From: DASUKM01 sp036278735
Lineage (GTDB): Bacteria > Acidobacteriota > Vicinamibacteria > Vicinamibacterales > 2-12-FULL-66-21
Direction: 5' to 3'
Length of the DNA: 30,284 bases
Assembly: GCA_036278735.1 (NCBI GenBank)
Contig: DASUKM010000045.1
Span: 1 to 30,284, forward strand
Position 1 is the first letter of the stretch; every line of letters begins with the position of its first letter. The notes under the pieces were generated by a model, which saw only the letters and a list, made by a program, of their open reading frames with translations, made no database searches and was not told where the DNA came from. Both the position numbers and the translations under genes were made by a program. This document shows, one piece after another, positions 9,074 to 17,586 of this stretch.

Positions 9074-9637
9074 TCAGCACTTCTTCAGGTACTCTCCGGT
9101 GTCGGTGTTGATGCGGATCAGGTCGCCGGTGTTCACAAACGGCGGCACCTGCACGACGAGGCCGGTTTCGAGCGTCGCGGGCTTGACCTGGGCGCTCGCG
9201 GTCGCCCCTTTGATCCCCGGGACCGTGTCCTCCACGCGGAGGTCCACTGTCGGGGGCAGCTCGATCCCGACCGGCTCGGTGCCGTAGAACTCGACCCGAA
9301 TCGTCGCGTCGGGCACGAGATAATTCACCGACTCGCCGAGCGTGCCGGCGGCGATGTGCAACTGCTCGTAGGTGGACGTGTCCATGAAGTGGAACGCGTC
9401 GCCGTCCTTGTACAGATACTGCATCTCGTGCTCGTCGAGCACGGCCCGCTCGACGTCGTCTTCGGAGCGGAACTTGTGATCCGACAGCGCGGCCGTCCGG
9501 ATGTTGCGCATCTTCGCCTGCACGAAGCCGCGCTTGTTCCCCGGGGTAAAGTGCTGCAGATCGAGCACGCGATACAGATCCTCGCCCAGCTTGATCAGCA
9601 TGCCCTTCTTGAGACGGGTCGCCTGAATCGAACTCAT
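9074..9637 (-). CDS. efp: Elongation factor P
   Basis: 187 residues with three beta-barrel domains. EF-P rescues ribosomes stalled at polyproline. The ATG at 9637-9635 starts the protein at MSSIQATRLKKG. Translation could extend further upstream in frame, but that part has no EF-P similarity. The tip of the domain-I loop reads HFTPGNKRGFVQAK. Counted against E. coli EF-P, the residue at the modification site (position 34) is Asn, with Lys at 35. The domain-III tail ends GDLIRINTDTGEYLKKC. A weak -10 (TACGAT, 9686-9681) precedes it. The proline-rich proteins in this window (such as the BACON lipoprotein) would be natural clients. Confidence 0.95.
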   Translation of the reverse strand: MSSIQATRLKKGMLIKLGEDLYRVLDLQHFTPGNKRGFVQAKMRNIRTAALSDHKFRSEDDVERAVLDEHEMQYLYKDGDAFHFMDTSTYEQLHIAAGTLGESVNYLVPDATIRVEFYGTEPVGIELPPTVDLRVEDTVPGIKGATASAQVKPATLETGLVVQVPPFVNTGDLIRINTDTGEYLKKC

Positions 9638-9688
9638 ACCTGTAGGAGACGGCGCCCGCCGGGGCGCGCAGATCCTGCCGATCGTATC

Positions 9689-10141
9689 ACGGCCACGGCC
9701 ACCACGGAGGGCCACGGACAGCCACGGATTTCACGGAGGGCCACGGCCACCACGGATTTCACGGAGGCCACGGCCACCACGGAGGACCACGAACAGCCAC
9801 GGATTTCACGGAGGCCACGGCCACCACGGAGGACTACGGACAGCCACGGATTTCACGGAGGCCGTGGCCGCCGGCGTTTCCGTGTCGTCCATGGTAGCCG
9901 TGGCCTCCGCGTGTCCGTGTAGTCCGTGGCCGTCCGTGTAGTCCGTGGCCCTCCGTGGTAGCCGTGGCCGTCCGTGGTAGCCGTGGCCGTCCGTGTGTCC
10001 GTGTAGTCCGTGGCTTTGTGGTAGCCGTGGCCTCCGCGTGTCCGTGTTGTCCGTGGCCGTCCGTGTAGTCCGTGGCTTTCCGTGGTAGCCGTGGCCTCCG
10101 CGTATCCGTGTAGTCCGTGGCCGTCCGTGGTAGCCGTGGCC
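9689..10141. repeat. CCACGG-family degenerate repeat field with central inversion
   Basis: No gene is seen in 9689-10141. The left part (to about 9861) is built of CCACGG, CACCACGGAGG and GGATTTCACGGAGG modules on the plus strand. From about 9862 the same vocabulary appears reverse-complemented (GTCCGTGTAGTCCGTGG, GGTAGCCGTGGCC) and continues to 10141. The two arms could pair over long stretches into a cruciform or a large RNA hairpin. Open frames through it are artefacts of the repeat. It separates efp from hsp20. Confidence 0.85.
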
Positions 10142-10181
10142 GCTTTTGCGTTTTTCCGTCCGCGTTGACTACCATCGAGGG

Positions 10182-10586
10182 ATGGCCTGGGACCCGTTCC
10201 ACGATCTCCGCGACTGGCAGGAGCGGCTCGAGCGTCTGGCGTCCCATCACGGCGCCTCGTGGGCCCCCTCTGTCGACGTGTACGAGACCGCCGATCGCTA
10301 CGTGGTGACCGCCGAAGTGCCGGGCCTGGCGCGCGAACAGATCGATCTGGCGCTCGAGGACTCCCGGCTCACAATCCGGGGGGAGCGGCTCGGCCGGCCC
10401 GCCACGGCCACCGAAGCCCGCCATTATCACCAGGTCGAGCGCGGACACGGCGCGTTCGCGCGAACGTTCGAGTTCGCGCACGTCATTCAGGTCGACGCCG
10501 TGACGGCCGATCTGCACAACGGCGTGCTCACGATTACCCTGCCCAAGAAACCGGCGGCGCCGGTGCGCCGCATCGAAGTGCAATGA
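10182..10586 (+). CDS. Hsp20/alpha-crystallin family small heat-shock protein
   Basis: 134 residues. Small heat-shock proteins hold unfolding clients in oligomers without ATP. The alpha-crystallin domain covers about 28-125: YETADRYVVTAEVPGLAREQIDL in pieces (34-56), then the conserved GVLTITLPK (114-122). The N-terminus is short, and the C-terminal RIEVQ carries a weak I-x-V anchor. ATG at 10182 is chosen because the family match starts there; a GAGGG sits directly against it with no spacer, so translation may be weak or the start imperfect. Its stop overlaps the next ATG (ATGA), giving an hsp20-htrA unit. Confidence 0.93.
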   Translation: MAWDPFHDLRDWQERLERLASHHGASWAPSVDVYETADRYVVTAEVPGLAREQIDLALEDSRLTIRGERLGRPATATEARHYHQVERGHGAFARTFEFAHVIQVDAVTADLHNGVLTITLPKKPAAPVRRIEVQ

Positions 10587-11758
10587 GACGATTGTCGCTC
10601 GCGCTCGTATTCGTGCTCGCCGGATTCGTCGCCGGCCTGGTCATGACCGGCCATCTGAAGTCCGCCGGGGAATCCGCCGCCGCGCCCGCCGCACGGGCGC
10701 CCGTCGGCGTGCCGGTCCGTCCCGCTCCGGCCCAGACGCCGGCCCCCGCCGCCCCGCTGCCCGACCTGTCGGGCGTCGCGGCCCGCACCGTCGGCAGCGT
10801 GACGAACATCTCGTCGCTGCAGGTGGTCCGGACGCCGAATTCGCCGTTCGCGAGCGATCCGCTGTTCCGCTATTTCTTCGGCGATCAGGACCAGATGTTC
10901 GGCTCTCATACCTCCCAGAGCCTCGGCTCCGGCGTGATCGTGTCGAGCGACGGCTACATCCTCACCAACAACCACGTCGTCGGCGACGCGCGCGCGGACG
11001 TGTCGGTCGTGATGCCCGACAAGCGGAAGCTGCACGCGACGATCGTCGGGGTCGATCAGTGGACCGATCTCGCGGTGCTGAAGATCGACGCGAAGAACCT
11101 GCCGGTGCTGCCGTGGGGGGATTCGTCGAAACTGAAAGTGGCGGAGTGGGTGCTGGCGATTGGCAACCCGTTTCAGTTGAATCAGACGGTGACGCTCGGG
11201 ATCGTCAGCGCGCTGGGACGCAGCCTCGAAGGGCGGCTGGCGACCTACGAGGATTTCATCCAGACCGACGCGGCCATCAACCCCGGCAACTCCGGTGGCG
11301 CGCTGATCAACGCGCGTGGAGAGCTGGTCGGCATCAACACGGCCATCTTCACCGAAAGCGGCGGCTATCAGGGGATCGGATTCGCGATTCCGAGCAACCT
11401 GGCGCGCCACGTCATGAACGACTTGATCGAATACGGCCAGGTGCAGCGCGGCACGATTCGCGGCATCGAAATCGCGGCGCTCACCTCCGACATCGCCGAT
11501 CAGCTCGGTGCACCCGATACCCGCGGCGCGCTCGTCGTCACTGTCGATCCAGGCTCGGACGCCGCCGGCGCCGGCCTGCGCCGCGGCGACGTCATCGTGG
11601 GCTTCAACGACAGCTCGATCGATGACCCGTCGCAGTTCCTGCGGCTGCTCTCGGATGCGAAGATTGGCAGCACCGCCCGGCTGCACGTGCTGCGACGCGG
11701 GCGCGCGGTGAACGTGTCCGTCCCGGTCGTGCGATCGACGGCACGCCGCCGGCAGTGA
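10583..11758 (+). CDS. HtrA/DegP-type periplasmic serine protease with one PDZ domain
   Basis: 391 residues. An N-terminal membrane or signal segment (about 4-22) is followed by an Ala/Pro-rich linker (30-60). The trypsin-like domain has the triad His131 (TNNHVVGD), Asp162 (TDLAVLKI) and Ser237 (NPGNSGGAL). One PDZ domain lies at about 300-385 (RGALVVTVDPGSDAAGAGLRRGDVIVGF, in part). HtrA proteases degrade or refold damaged envelope proteins. The ATG at 10583 overlaps the hsp20 TGA, so the pair is co-translated, which joins two protein-quality functions. It ends four bases before the convergent glycosylase gene. Confidence 0.95.
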   Translation: MRRLSLALVFVLAGFVAGLVMTGHLKSAGESAAAPAARAPVGVPVRPAPAQTPAPAAPLPDLSGVAARTVGSVTNISSLQVVRTPNSPFASDPLFRYFFGDQDQMFGSHTSQSLGSGVIVSSDGYILTNNHVVGDARADVSVVMPDKRKLHATIVGVDQWTDLAVLKIDAKNLPVLPWGDSSKLKVAEWVLAIGNPFQLNQTVTLGIVSALGRSLEGRLATYEDFIQTDAAINPGNSGGALINARGELVGINTAIFTESGGYQGIGFAIPSNLARHVMNDLIEYGQVQRGTIRGIEIAALTSDIADQLGAPDTRGALVVTVDPGSDAAGAGLRRGDVIVGFNDSSIDDPSQFLRLLSDAKIGSTARLHVLRRGRAVNVSVPVVRSTARRRQ

Positions 11759-11762
11759 CGCG

Positions 11763-12389
11763 TCAGCGTCGCGGACGCCGCACGGGTCCGGACACCGCCG
11801 GACTCGTGACGTCGGCGACGCGCCACTCCTTCTCGACGCCCACGTTGATGCCGATGCGCCGGCTCCAGCGCACCTGCCGCGGCGGGCCGCCGCGGTCCTC
11901 GATGCGCAGCGCGCTCGCGGTGAGATCGCGCCGGTTCTGACGCAGCGTGATGCCGAGCGCCCGGCTCAGATTGCCCGGCCCGCGGCACAACTCGATGTCG
12001 CTGAACGCCGCGGCTGGCCGTGTCCCGTACCGCGCCCGGCGCTTCCGCATCAGATCGAATCCTTCGACAGGCTCCAGCGCCCGAATGAGGACGGCGGCCG
12101 GGGACCCGGCCGGCTCGGTGACGGCGTTGACCAGGAAGTGCAGGCCGTAATTGATATAGACGTAGGCGATGCCGGGCAGCCCGTAGAGCGGCGCGTTGCG
12201 CGCCGTCGGCCCCGGCGCCGCATGACAGGCCGGATCGGACTCGCCGACGTACGCCTCGACCTCGACGATGGCGCCCGCCGCGGGGCCGGCCGGCGTGTCG
12301 TGGACCAGCACCTTCCCAATCAGCTCGCGGGCGACGTCGAGCGTCGGCCTCGCATAGAACGCACGCGGCAGCACACGAGCGGACGACAC
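11763..12389 (-). CDS. 3-methyladenine (alkyladenine) DNA glycosylase, AAG/MPG family
   Basis: 208 residues, near the family norm. It would excise alkylated purines such as 3-methyladenine in base-excision repair. Hallmarks: LARELIGKVLV-type start (RELIGKVLVH, 21-30), EVEAYVGESDPACHA with the likely catalytic Glu45, YINYGLHFLVNAV (78-90), and GPGNLSRALGI. The start is GTG at 12389-12387, nine bases after the HEAT-repeat gene stop, so co-transcription is likely. The short Arg-rich tail (GPVRRPRR) is unlike the family core. Confidence 0.93.
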   Translation of the reverse strand: MSSARVLPRAFYARPTLDVARELIGKVLVHDTPAGPAAGAIVEVEAYVGESDPACHAAPGPTARNAPLYGLPGIAYVYINYGLHFLVNAVTEPAGSPAAVLIRALEPVEGFDLMRKRRARYGTRPAAAFSDIELCRGPGNLSRALGITLRQNRRDLTASALRIEDRGGPPRQVRWSRRIGINVGVEKEWRVADVTSPAVSGPVRRPRR

Positions 12390-12398
12390 CGGTCTTGA

Positions 12399-13619
12399 TT
12401 ATGACGTCGTGAGGCAGAGCCGATCGAGCGCCCGTTTGGCCGCCGCCGCGACGTCCGGATCGGAATCCCCCGCCGTCTTCTGCAGCGCCGTCATCGCGGT
12501 CTGACCGCCGATGAACCCGAGCGCATTGGCCGCCGCCATCCGGATGGCGGCGTCCGGATCCTGGAGCGCCGCAATCAGGGGCGGCCCCGCCGTCGGCCCC
12601 AGTTCCAGCAGATACGACTCGGCCTGCGGCATGAGGCTCGTGGTCGCCATCTCGTCCACGATCCGCTGTACGTAATGGAGCCCGAGCTTCTGCAGCGCGA
12701 ACGCCATGGCCATCCGGACCATCCGTGACGAATCGGTCGTGACGGCCATCGACAGGTCCGCCCTGACGGACTGGTCGCCGGCGCGCCCGAGGCCTTCCGC
12801 GGCCGCGCGCCGGATGTTCGGATCCTTGTCCGTGAGGTGCGCCTTGAACACCGGCACGCTGGCCGGCTGCCCCAGTTGCGCCAGCGCATCGAGAGCGGAC
12901 GCCGCCCCATCGCCGGTGCCATAAAACTTCAACTGTTCGGTGAGCGCCTCGACCGCGCGGACGTCGTGAATCTCGCCGAGCGCCCGCATGGCGGCGTGCC
13001 GGACGTCCGGGCTCGAGTCGTTCACGGCCCGCAGCAGCGCGTCGCCCGCGCTGGCGATCCGCAGGCGGCCGATGACCTCCGCGGCGGCCGCCCGGACGGC
13101 CGGGTCGGAATGATCGAGGGCCTTGATGAGCGCGCGGCTGTCGTCGGGCGCCAGCGGCGGCTCCGCTACGACGCCGACCGCGTAGACCGCCTCGAGGCGC
13201 ACGCGCGGCTGGTCGTCGTCGATGGCGGCGATCAGCCCTTTGACGAGCGACGGTGGTGCCGGCCGTCGCCAGCGCGCCGACGGCGGCAGCTCGAAGGCCG
13301 CCCGCGCCACCGCCGGGGTGCGCCGCTCGATGACGAACCCGACGTGCCGCCGCGTCTTCAGGTCGTCGACGACGAAGAAGGACAGCTCCGCGGCAATCGA
13401 TTCGAGCTGCACCTGGTCGACCGGATCGGTGACCAGCGCGGCGATCGGCCCGATGGCCTCCGGGTACCTGGCCTGCCGGAGCAGATGGATGGCATCGACC
13501 CGGACCTTCGGGTCCGGATTGCGCAGGTTGCGCACGACGTCGTCGAACCGGAGCGGCTGCGCCGCCGCCACCGCCACGGCGCAGGCGAGCAGAGACACGA
13601 GGACCACGGCTTTTCGCAT
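12399..13619 (-). CDS. Secreted HEAT-repeat protein
   Basis: 406 residues. A signal peptide (about 1-21, ending VAAAQ) is followed by HEAT/PBS-lyase-type repeats with the D-P/D-VR-AA-ALG pattern: DPKVRVDAIHLL, DPAVRAAAAEVIGRL, SPDVRHAAMRALGEI, DPNIRRAAAEGLGRA, DAAIRMAAANALGFI and DPDVAAAAKRAL. These stacked helical hairpins bind protein partners in the periplasm or at the cell surface; none is known here. The start is ATG at 13619, with a TACAAT upstream. The glycosylase gene follows after 9 bp. Confidence 0.85.
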   Translation of the reverse strand: MRKAVVLVSLLACAVAVAAAQPLRFDDVVRNLRNPDPKVRVDAIHLLRQARYPEAIGPIAALVTDPVDQVQLESIAAELSFFVVDDLKTRRHVGFVIERRTPAVARAAFELPPSARWRRPAPPSLVKGLIAAIDDDQPRVRLEAVYAVGVVAEPPLAPDDSRALIKALDHSDPAVRAAAAEVIGRLRIASAGDALLRAVNDSSPDVRHAAMRALGEIHDVRAVEALTEQLKFYGTGDGAASALDALAQLGQPASVPVFKAHLTDKDPNIRRAAAEGLGRAGDQSVRADLSMAVTTDSSRMVRMAMAFALQKLGLHYVQRIVDEMATTSLMPQAESYLLELGPTAGPPLIAALQDPDAAIRMAAANALGFIGGQTAMTALQKTAGDSDPDVAAAAKRALDRLCLTTS

Positions 13620-13645
13620 CGGGATATTACCGGGGGAGTAGCGGT

Positions 13646-13651
13646 ATTGTA
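13646..13651 (-). promoter_or_regulatory. Candidate -10 (TACAAT) for the HEAT-repeat gene
   Basis: The minus strand reads TACAAT at 13651-13646, about 27 bp ahead of the ATG at 13619. No convincing -35 is seen. Confidence 0.35.
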
Positions 13652-13672
13652 ACGCATGCGCGTCCGGTGACG

Positions 13673-13756
13673 TGCACGGATTGGCACAGGACGGCCACGG
13701 AAACGCCGCCGCGCACGCGCTTACCCGGTCTGTGTCGTCCGTGGCGCCCCGTACGC
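13673..13756. repeat. Degenerate solo relic of the CCACGG repeat family at the uvrA 3' end
   Basis: CACGGATTGGCACAGGACGG and GGCCACGG at about 13675-13700, then TGTCGTCCGTGG at 13733-13744, use the same words as the 9689-10141 field. The right part encodes the last residues of UvrA (RTTQTG), a tail outside the conserved UvrA core. Confidence 0.45.
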
Positions 13757-16675
13757 GTTCGCGCGGCCGGTGGCCAACGCGTCCCGGAGATAGCGGCCGG
13801 TGTGCGACTCGGCGTGCTGCGCGACCTGTTCGGGCGTCCCGGCGACGACGACCGCGCCGCCGGCCTCCCCTCCTTCGGGTCCGAGGTCGACAATCCAGTC
13901 GGCGGTCTTGATGACGTCCAGGTTGTGTTCGATCACGAGCAGGCTGTGGCCCGCCTGCAGCAGCTTTCTGAACGCCGCCAGCAGCTTGGCGATGTCGTCG
14001 AAGTGGAGCCCGGTGGTCGGCTCGTCGAGGATGTACAGCACGCGGTCGCCGGTCTGGGTCGCCAGGTGCGCGGCAATCTTGATCCGCTGCGCCTCGCCGC
14101 CGGAGAGCGTGGTCGCCGGCTGGCCGAGCCGCAGATAGCCGAGGCCGATCTCGTCGAGCACGTGCAGGCGCCGCAGCACCTTCGGCGACGTGCTGAAGAA
14201 CGTCAGGGCTTCACGGACCGTCAGGTCGAGCACTTCGTCGATGCTCCGGCCGCGGTACTTCACCTCGAGGACCTGCGCCTTGAAGCGCTTGCCTTCACAG
14301 ACCTCGCACGGCACGAAGACGTCGGCGAGGAACTGCATCTCCACCTTCACTTCGCCTTCCCCTTCGCACGCCTCGCAGCGTCCGCCGGGCACGTTGAACG
14401 AGAAGTGGCTGGCGGTCAGGCCGTGCGCCCGCGCGTCCTTGGTGGCCGCGAACAGCTCGCGAATCGGATCGAACGCCTTCAGGTACGTCACCGGGTTCGA
14501 TCGCGGCGTGCGGCCGATCGGCGCCTGATCGACGAGGACGACGTCGGTGACGAACTCGGCCCCTTCGAGCTTCCGGTGGGCGCCGATGCGGCGGTCCCAG
14601 TCGCCCTTCGCGCGCTTGAGCGCCGCATACAGGACGTCGTGGACGAGCGTGCTCTTGCCCGACCCGCTGACGCCCGTCACGCAGGTCAGCATGCCGAGGG
14701 GAATCTCGACGTCGATGCCGCGCAGATTGTGCTCGGCGGCGCCGAGCACGCGGAGGCGCTGGGTGGTCGGCCGCCGCCGGGTCGCCGGAACCGGGATCGC
14801 CAGCTCGTCCCGCAGGTACTTCGCCGTGAGCGAGCGCGGCTCCTGCAGCAGCGCCGGGAGCGGCCCGGAGAAGATCACGCGTCCCCCCTGCTCCCCCGCG
14901 CCGAGCCCCATGTCGACGACCGTATCCGCCACGCGGATCATGTCGGCGTCGTGCTCGACCACGAGCACGGTGTTCCCCTGGTCGCGCAGCTTGCGCAGGA
15001 TGGCGATCAGCCGTTCGTTGTCGCGCGAGTGAAGGCCGATCGACGGTTCGTCGAGTACGTACAGCGTGTCGACGAGCGCGGAGCCCAGCGACGTGGCCAG
15101 ATTGATCCGCTGCGACTCGCCGCCCGAGAGCGTCGACGACAGCCGATCGAGCGTCAGGTAGTCGAGCCCCACATCGCTCAGGAAGCCGAGCCGCTTGCAG
15201 ATCTCGCGCAGCACCTTCTCGGCAATGGCCGCGTCCTTCTCCGAGAGCACGAGCGACCCGAAGAACGTCTGCGCGTCGCGCACGGTGAGGCCGCACACCT
15301 GGTCGATGGTGCGTCCACTCACCTTGACGTCGCGCGCTTCGCGGCGCAGCCGCGCCCCGCCGCATTCCGGGCACGTCAGGTAGCCGCGGTAGCGGCTGAG
15401 GAACACGCGAACGTGCACTTTGTACTTCTTGCGCTCGAGCCAGCGGAAGAATCCCTTGATCCCTTCCCAGCCCGCCCCGTCCCCCTCGACGACGAACTGC
15501 CGCTCGTCGTCGCTGAGCTGCGACCACGGCACGTCGAGCCGCACCCGGCCGCGTGCGGCCCGCTTCAGATCCGCGAGCTGCGCGCGGTAGTGCGGCTTGC
15601 TCCACGGCTCGATCGCGTTCTGCTGGATGGATCGCGACGGATCCGGCACGACGAGACCCATGTCGAGCTCGATGATGTTGCCGAACCCATGGCAGACCGG
15701 GCACGCGCCGAACGGGTTGTTGAACGAGAACAGACGAGGCTGCGGCACCTCGTAGGAGAGATTGCACTCGCGGCACTCGAAGCGTTCCGAGAAACGATGG
15801 ACGGTCTGCGGCTCGCTCGACCCCTCCGCTCCCGGCAGCGCGATCGCGAACGCCGCTCCGCCGCCTTCGGCGTATGCCGTTTCAATCGAATCCGTGAGCC
15901 GCGCCCGGACGTCGTCGCCGACCTTGACGCGATCGACGAGGACGTCGATCGTGCCGTGCTGCCGGAGCGCCGCAGGGTCCGCGTCTTCGAGCGCGACCGC
16001 GCGTCCGTCGAGGTAGAGGCGCCCGAACCCTTTCCGGCGCAGCGCCGCGAGCGTCTCCGCCACCGGGTCGGACAGATCAGGCAGGTCCGGCTGCGCCCGG
16101 GTGCTGTCGTCGTCGACCACGTCGTCGAGCACTTCGTCTTCCTCCGAGTCCGCCTCGCGCGGCGTCAACGACGAAGAGGAGGTGACGATCGGCATCTCGA
16201 ACCCGATGAGCAGCCGGGTGCCGGACGGGAGCGCCGCGAGACGTGCCGCCACGACGTCGGGCGTCTCGCGGACGACTTCGCGTCCGCAGGACCGGCAGTA
16301 GGTCCGGCCGATGCGGGCGAACAGCAGACGCAGGTAGTCGTGGATCTCCGTCGTGGTGCCGACCGTCGAGCGCGGGTTGCGGATGCTGTTCTTCTGTCGG
16401 ATCGCGATGGCCGGACAGATGCCTTCGATCACATCGACGTCCGGCTTCTCCATCCGCTCCAGGAACTGGCGCGCGTACGCAGAGAGCGACTCGACGTAGC
16501 GCCGCTGTCCTTCGGCGTAGATCGTGTCGAAGGCCAGCGACGACTTGCCCGACCCGCTGACGCCGGTCATCACGACCAGCGATCGGGTGGGGAGCGTCAG
16601 ATCGACGTTCTTCAGATTGTGCGTGCGGGCGCCCCGAATGACGATCCGGCCGCGCCCGGCGATGCTCGTCGGCAT
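13721..16675 (-). CDS. uvrA: UvrABC excinuclease subunit A
   Basis: 984 residues, slightly longer than the roughly 940 usual. UvrA is the ABC-type ATPase dimer that finds DNA damage and loads UvrB. It has two Walker A motifs (GVSGSGKSS at 38-46 and a second GVSGSGKST), two ABC signatures (STLSGGESQRI and TTLSGGEAQRI), and zinc-binding CxxC pairs (CRSC, CREC/CPVCHG, CEAC/CEVC). The extra length is an acidic, Ser/Asp-rich insertion at about 164-205 in the region before the UvrB-binding part, plus a short tail that looks repeat-derived. ATG at 16675-16673; no clear ribosome site. Confidence 0.97.
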   Translation of the reverse strand: MPTSIAGRGRIVIRGARTHNLKNVDLTLPTRSLVVMTGVSGSGKSSLAFDTIYAEGQRRYVESLSAYARQFLERMEKPDVDVIEGICPAIAIRQKNSIRNPRSTVGTTTEIHDYLRLLFARIGRTYCRSCGREVVRETPDVVAARLAALPSGTRLLIGFEMPIVTSSSSLTPREADSEEDEVLDDVVDDDSTRAQPDLPDLSDPVAETLAALRRKGFGRLYLDGRAVALEDADPAALRQHGTIDVLVDRVKVGDDVRARLTDSIETAYAEGGGAAFAIALPGAEGSSEPQTVHRFSERFECRECNLSYEVPQPRLFSFNNPFGACPVCHGFGNIIELDMGLVVPDPSRSIQQNAIEPWSKPHYRAQLADLKRAARGRVRLDVPWSQLSDDERQFVVEGDGAGWEGIKGFFRWLERKKYKVHVRVFLSRYRGYLTCPECGGARLRREARDVKVSGRTIDQVCGLTVRDAQTFFGSLVLSEKDAAIAEKVLREICKRLGFLSDVGLDYLTLDRLSSTLSGGESQRINLATSLGSALVDTLYVLDEPSIGLHSRDNERLIAILRKLRDQGNTVLVVEHDADMIRVADTVVDMGLGAGEQGGRVIFSGPLPALLQEPRSLTAKYLRDELAIPVPATRRRPTTQRLRVLGAAEHNLRGIDVEIPLGMLTCVTGVSGSGKSTLVHDVLYAALKRAKGDWDRRIGAHRKLEGAEFVTDVVLVDQAPIGRTPRSNPVTYLKAFDPIRELFAATKDARAHGLTASHFSFNVPGGRCEACEGEGEVKVEMQFLADVFVPCEVCEGKRFKAQVLEVKYRGRSIDEVLDLTVREALTFFSTSPKVLRRLHVLDEIGLGYLRLGQPATTLSGGEAQRIKIAAHLATQTGDRVLYILDEPTTGLHFDDIAKLLAAFRKLLQAGHSLLVIEHNLDVIKTADWIVDLGPEGGEAGGAVVVAGTPEQVAQHAESHTGRYLRDALATGRANAYGAPRTTQTG

Positions 16676-16787
16676 GTACTGTGCAGATTTCCGGGAGACG
16701 CTGAACTATCCATGGTAACGCGGCGGGACAAGGGGTTCAACCTCGACGGAGGGGGCGTCCCGCAGCGGGCGCCTGAAACCGTGCTAT

Positions 16788-16897
16788 TTTGTTGGGGCTG
16801 TCGGCCGGCGCCGGCGGCGAAACGCTGAAGGGCGGGCGGCCAGAGCCGCTCTGGGGAAGGCGGGTGATGCCACCCGCCGGTCATCAACGAGGGAGCT
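16788..16897 (+). promoter_or_regulatory. Structured 5' leader and promoter region of the RRM gene
   Basis: The 222-bp gap between uvrA and the RRM gene holds a possible -10 (TATTTT, about 16788). Near 16805-16816 lies the palindrome GCCGGCGCCGGC. Two adjacent perfect hairpins follow: CCAGAG-CCG-CTCTGG (16840-16854) and GGCGGGTG-ATGC-CACCCGCC (16859-16878). A strong ribosome site (GAGGGAG, 16889-16895) comes just before GTG 16898. The hairpins end 11 bases from the ribosome site, so they could control translation. No known riboswitch consensus was recognised. Confidence 0.45.
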
Positions 16898-17560
16898 GTG
16901 TCAGTCCGTCTGTTCATCGGCAATCTGCCGTATGCCGCGACCGAAGCCGAGTTGCGCGCCCATCTATCGAGTATTGGCGATCCCACGTCGGTCGTGCTGC
17001 CCGTCGACCGCGAAACGGGACGGCCGCGAGGCTTCGCGTTCGTCGACTACGCGGATCGCGCGGTCGCGGAAGAGGCGATTCGCCGATTCGACCAGCAGCC
17101 GTTCAAGGGACGGCCGCTGGCGGTCAGCGAAGCCCGACCGCGTGAGGAACGCGGCCCTGGCGGCCCGCGCCCGGGGGGCTTCAGCGGCCCTCGCCCCGGA
17201 GGGTTCAGCGCCCCGCGCCCTGGCGGGTTCGCGCCGCGGCCCGGCGCGCCGGGGGGCTTCAGCGGCCCGCGCCCAGCCGACGGCGGCGGTCCGCGCAGCC
17301 GCAACTTCGGTCCTGATGCTCCGCCCAAGGGGAAACGCAAGGGGCACAAGGATCGGACGGATCGCGGGCCGCGCGGTCCCATCAAGGAACGTCCGGTCGG
17401 ACGCCTGTACGATGCCGACGAAGACTGGCGCGCGCAGGAAGAAGATCCCGAAATCGACAACATCGCGACCAGCAAGCCGGCGGCCGATGAAGAGGATGCC
17501 GCCGCCGACAACGTCGCCAGCAGTACACCGGCCGACAAAGACGACGCCGACGACGAATAG
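16898..17560 (+). CDS. RRM-type RNA-binding protein with Gly/Pro/Arg repeats and acidic tail
   Basis: 220 residues. A single RRM (3-80) has RNP2 LFIGNLP (5-11) and RNP1 RGFAFVDY (44-51). A disordered stretch (about 86-135) with repeated PRPGGF follows, then a basic patch (KGKRKGHKDR), then an acidic Asp/Glu/Ala tail. Bacterial single-RRM proteins of this type (as in cyanobacteria) bind RNA and may act in cold response or mRNA handling. The RGG-like region could add RNA affinity or condensation. GTG at 16898 is fixed by a strong GAGGGAG. The next gene starts 26 bp downstream on the same strand. Confidence 0.9.
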   Translation: MSVRLFIGNLPYAATEAELRAHLSSIGDPTSVVLPVDRETGRPRGFAFVDYADRAVAEEAIRRFDQQPFKGRPLAVSEARPREERGPGGPRPGGFSGPRPGGFSAPRPGGFAPRPGAPGGFSGPRPADGGGPRSRNFGPDAPPKGKRKGHKDRTDRGPRGPIKERPVGRLYDADEDWRAQEEDPEIDNIATSKPAADEEDAAADNVASSTPADKDDADDE

Positions 17561-17586
17561 GCCTGCAACTTGCAGTTCGACGCGGC

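Noticed and set aside
9834..10583. 249-codon open frame through the CCACGG field
   Set aside because: Its sequence is repeat-encoded (TTRTHGG-like) and then antisense of hsp20.
13667..16828. 1053-codon open frame on the plus strand across uvrA
   Set aside because: Mirror of the real uvrA; no recognisable domain and biased Arg/His composition.
16788..16897. Known riboswitch (fluoride, cobalamin, ZTP) in the RRM leader
   Set aside because: Conserved core sequences of these classes could not be matched; only simple hairpins are visible.
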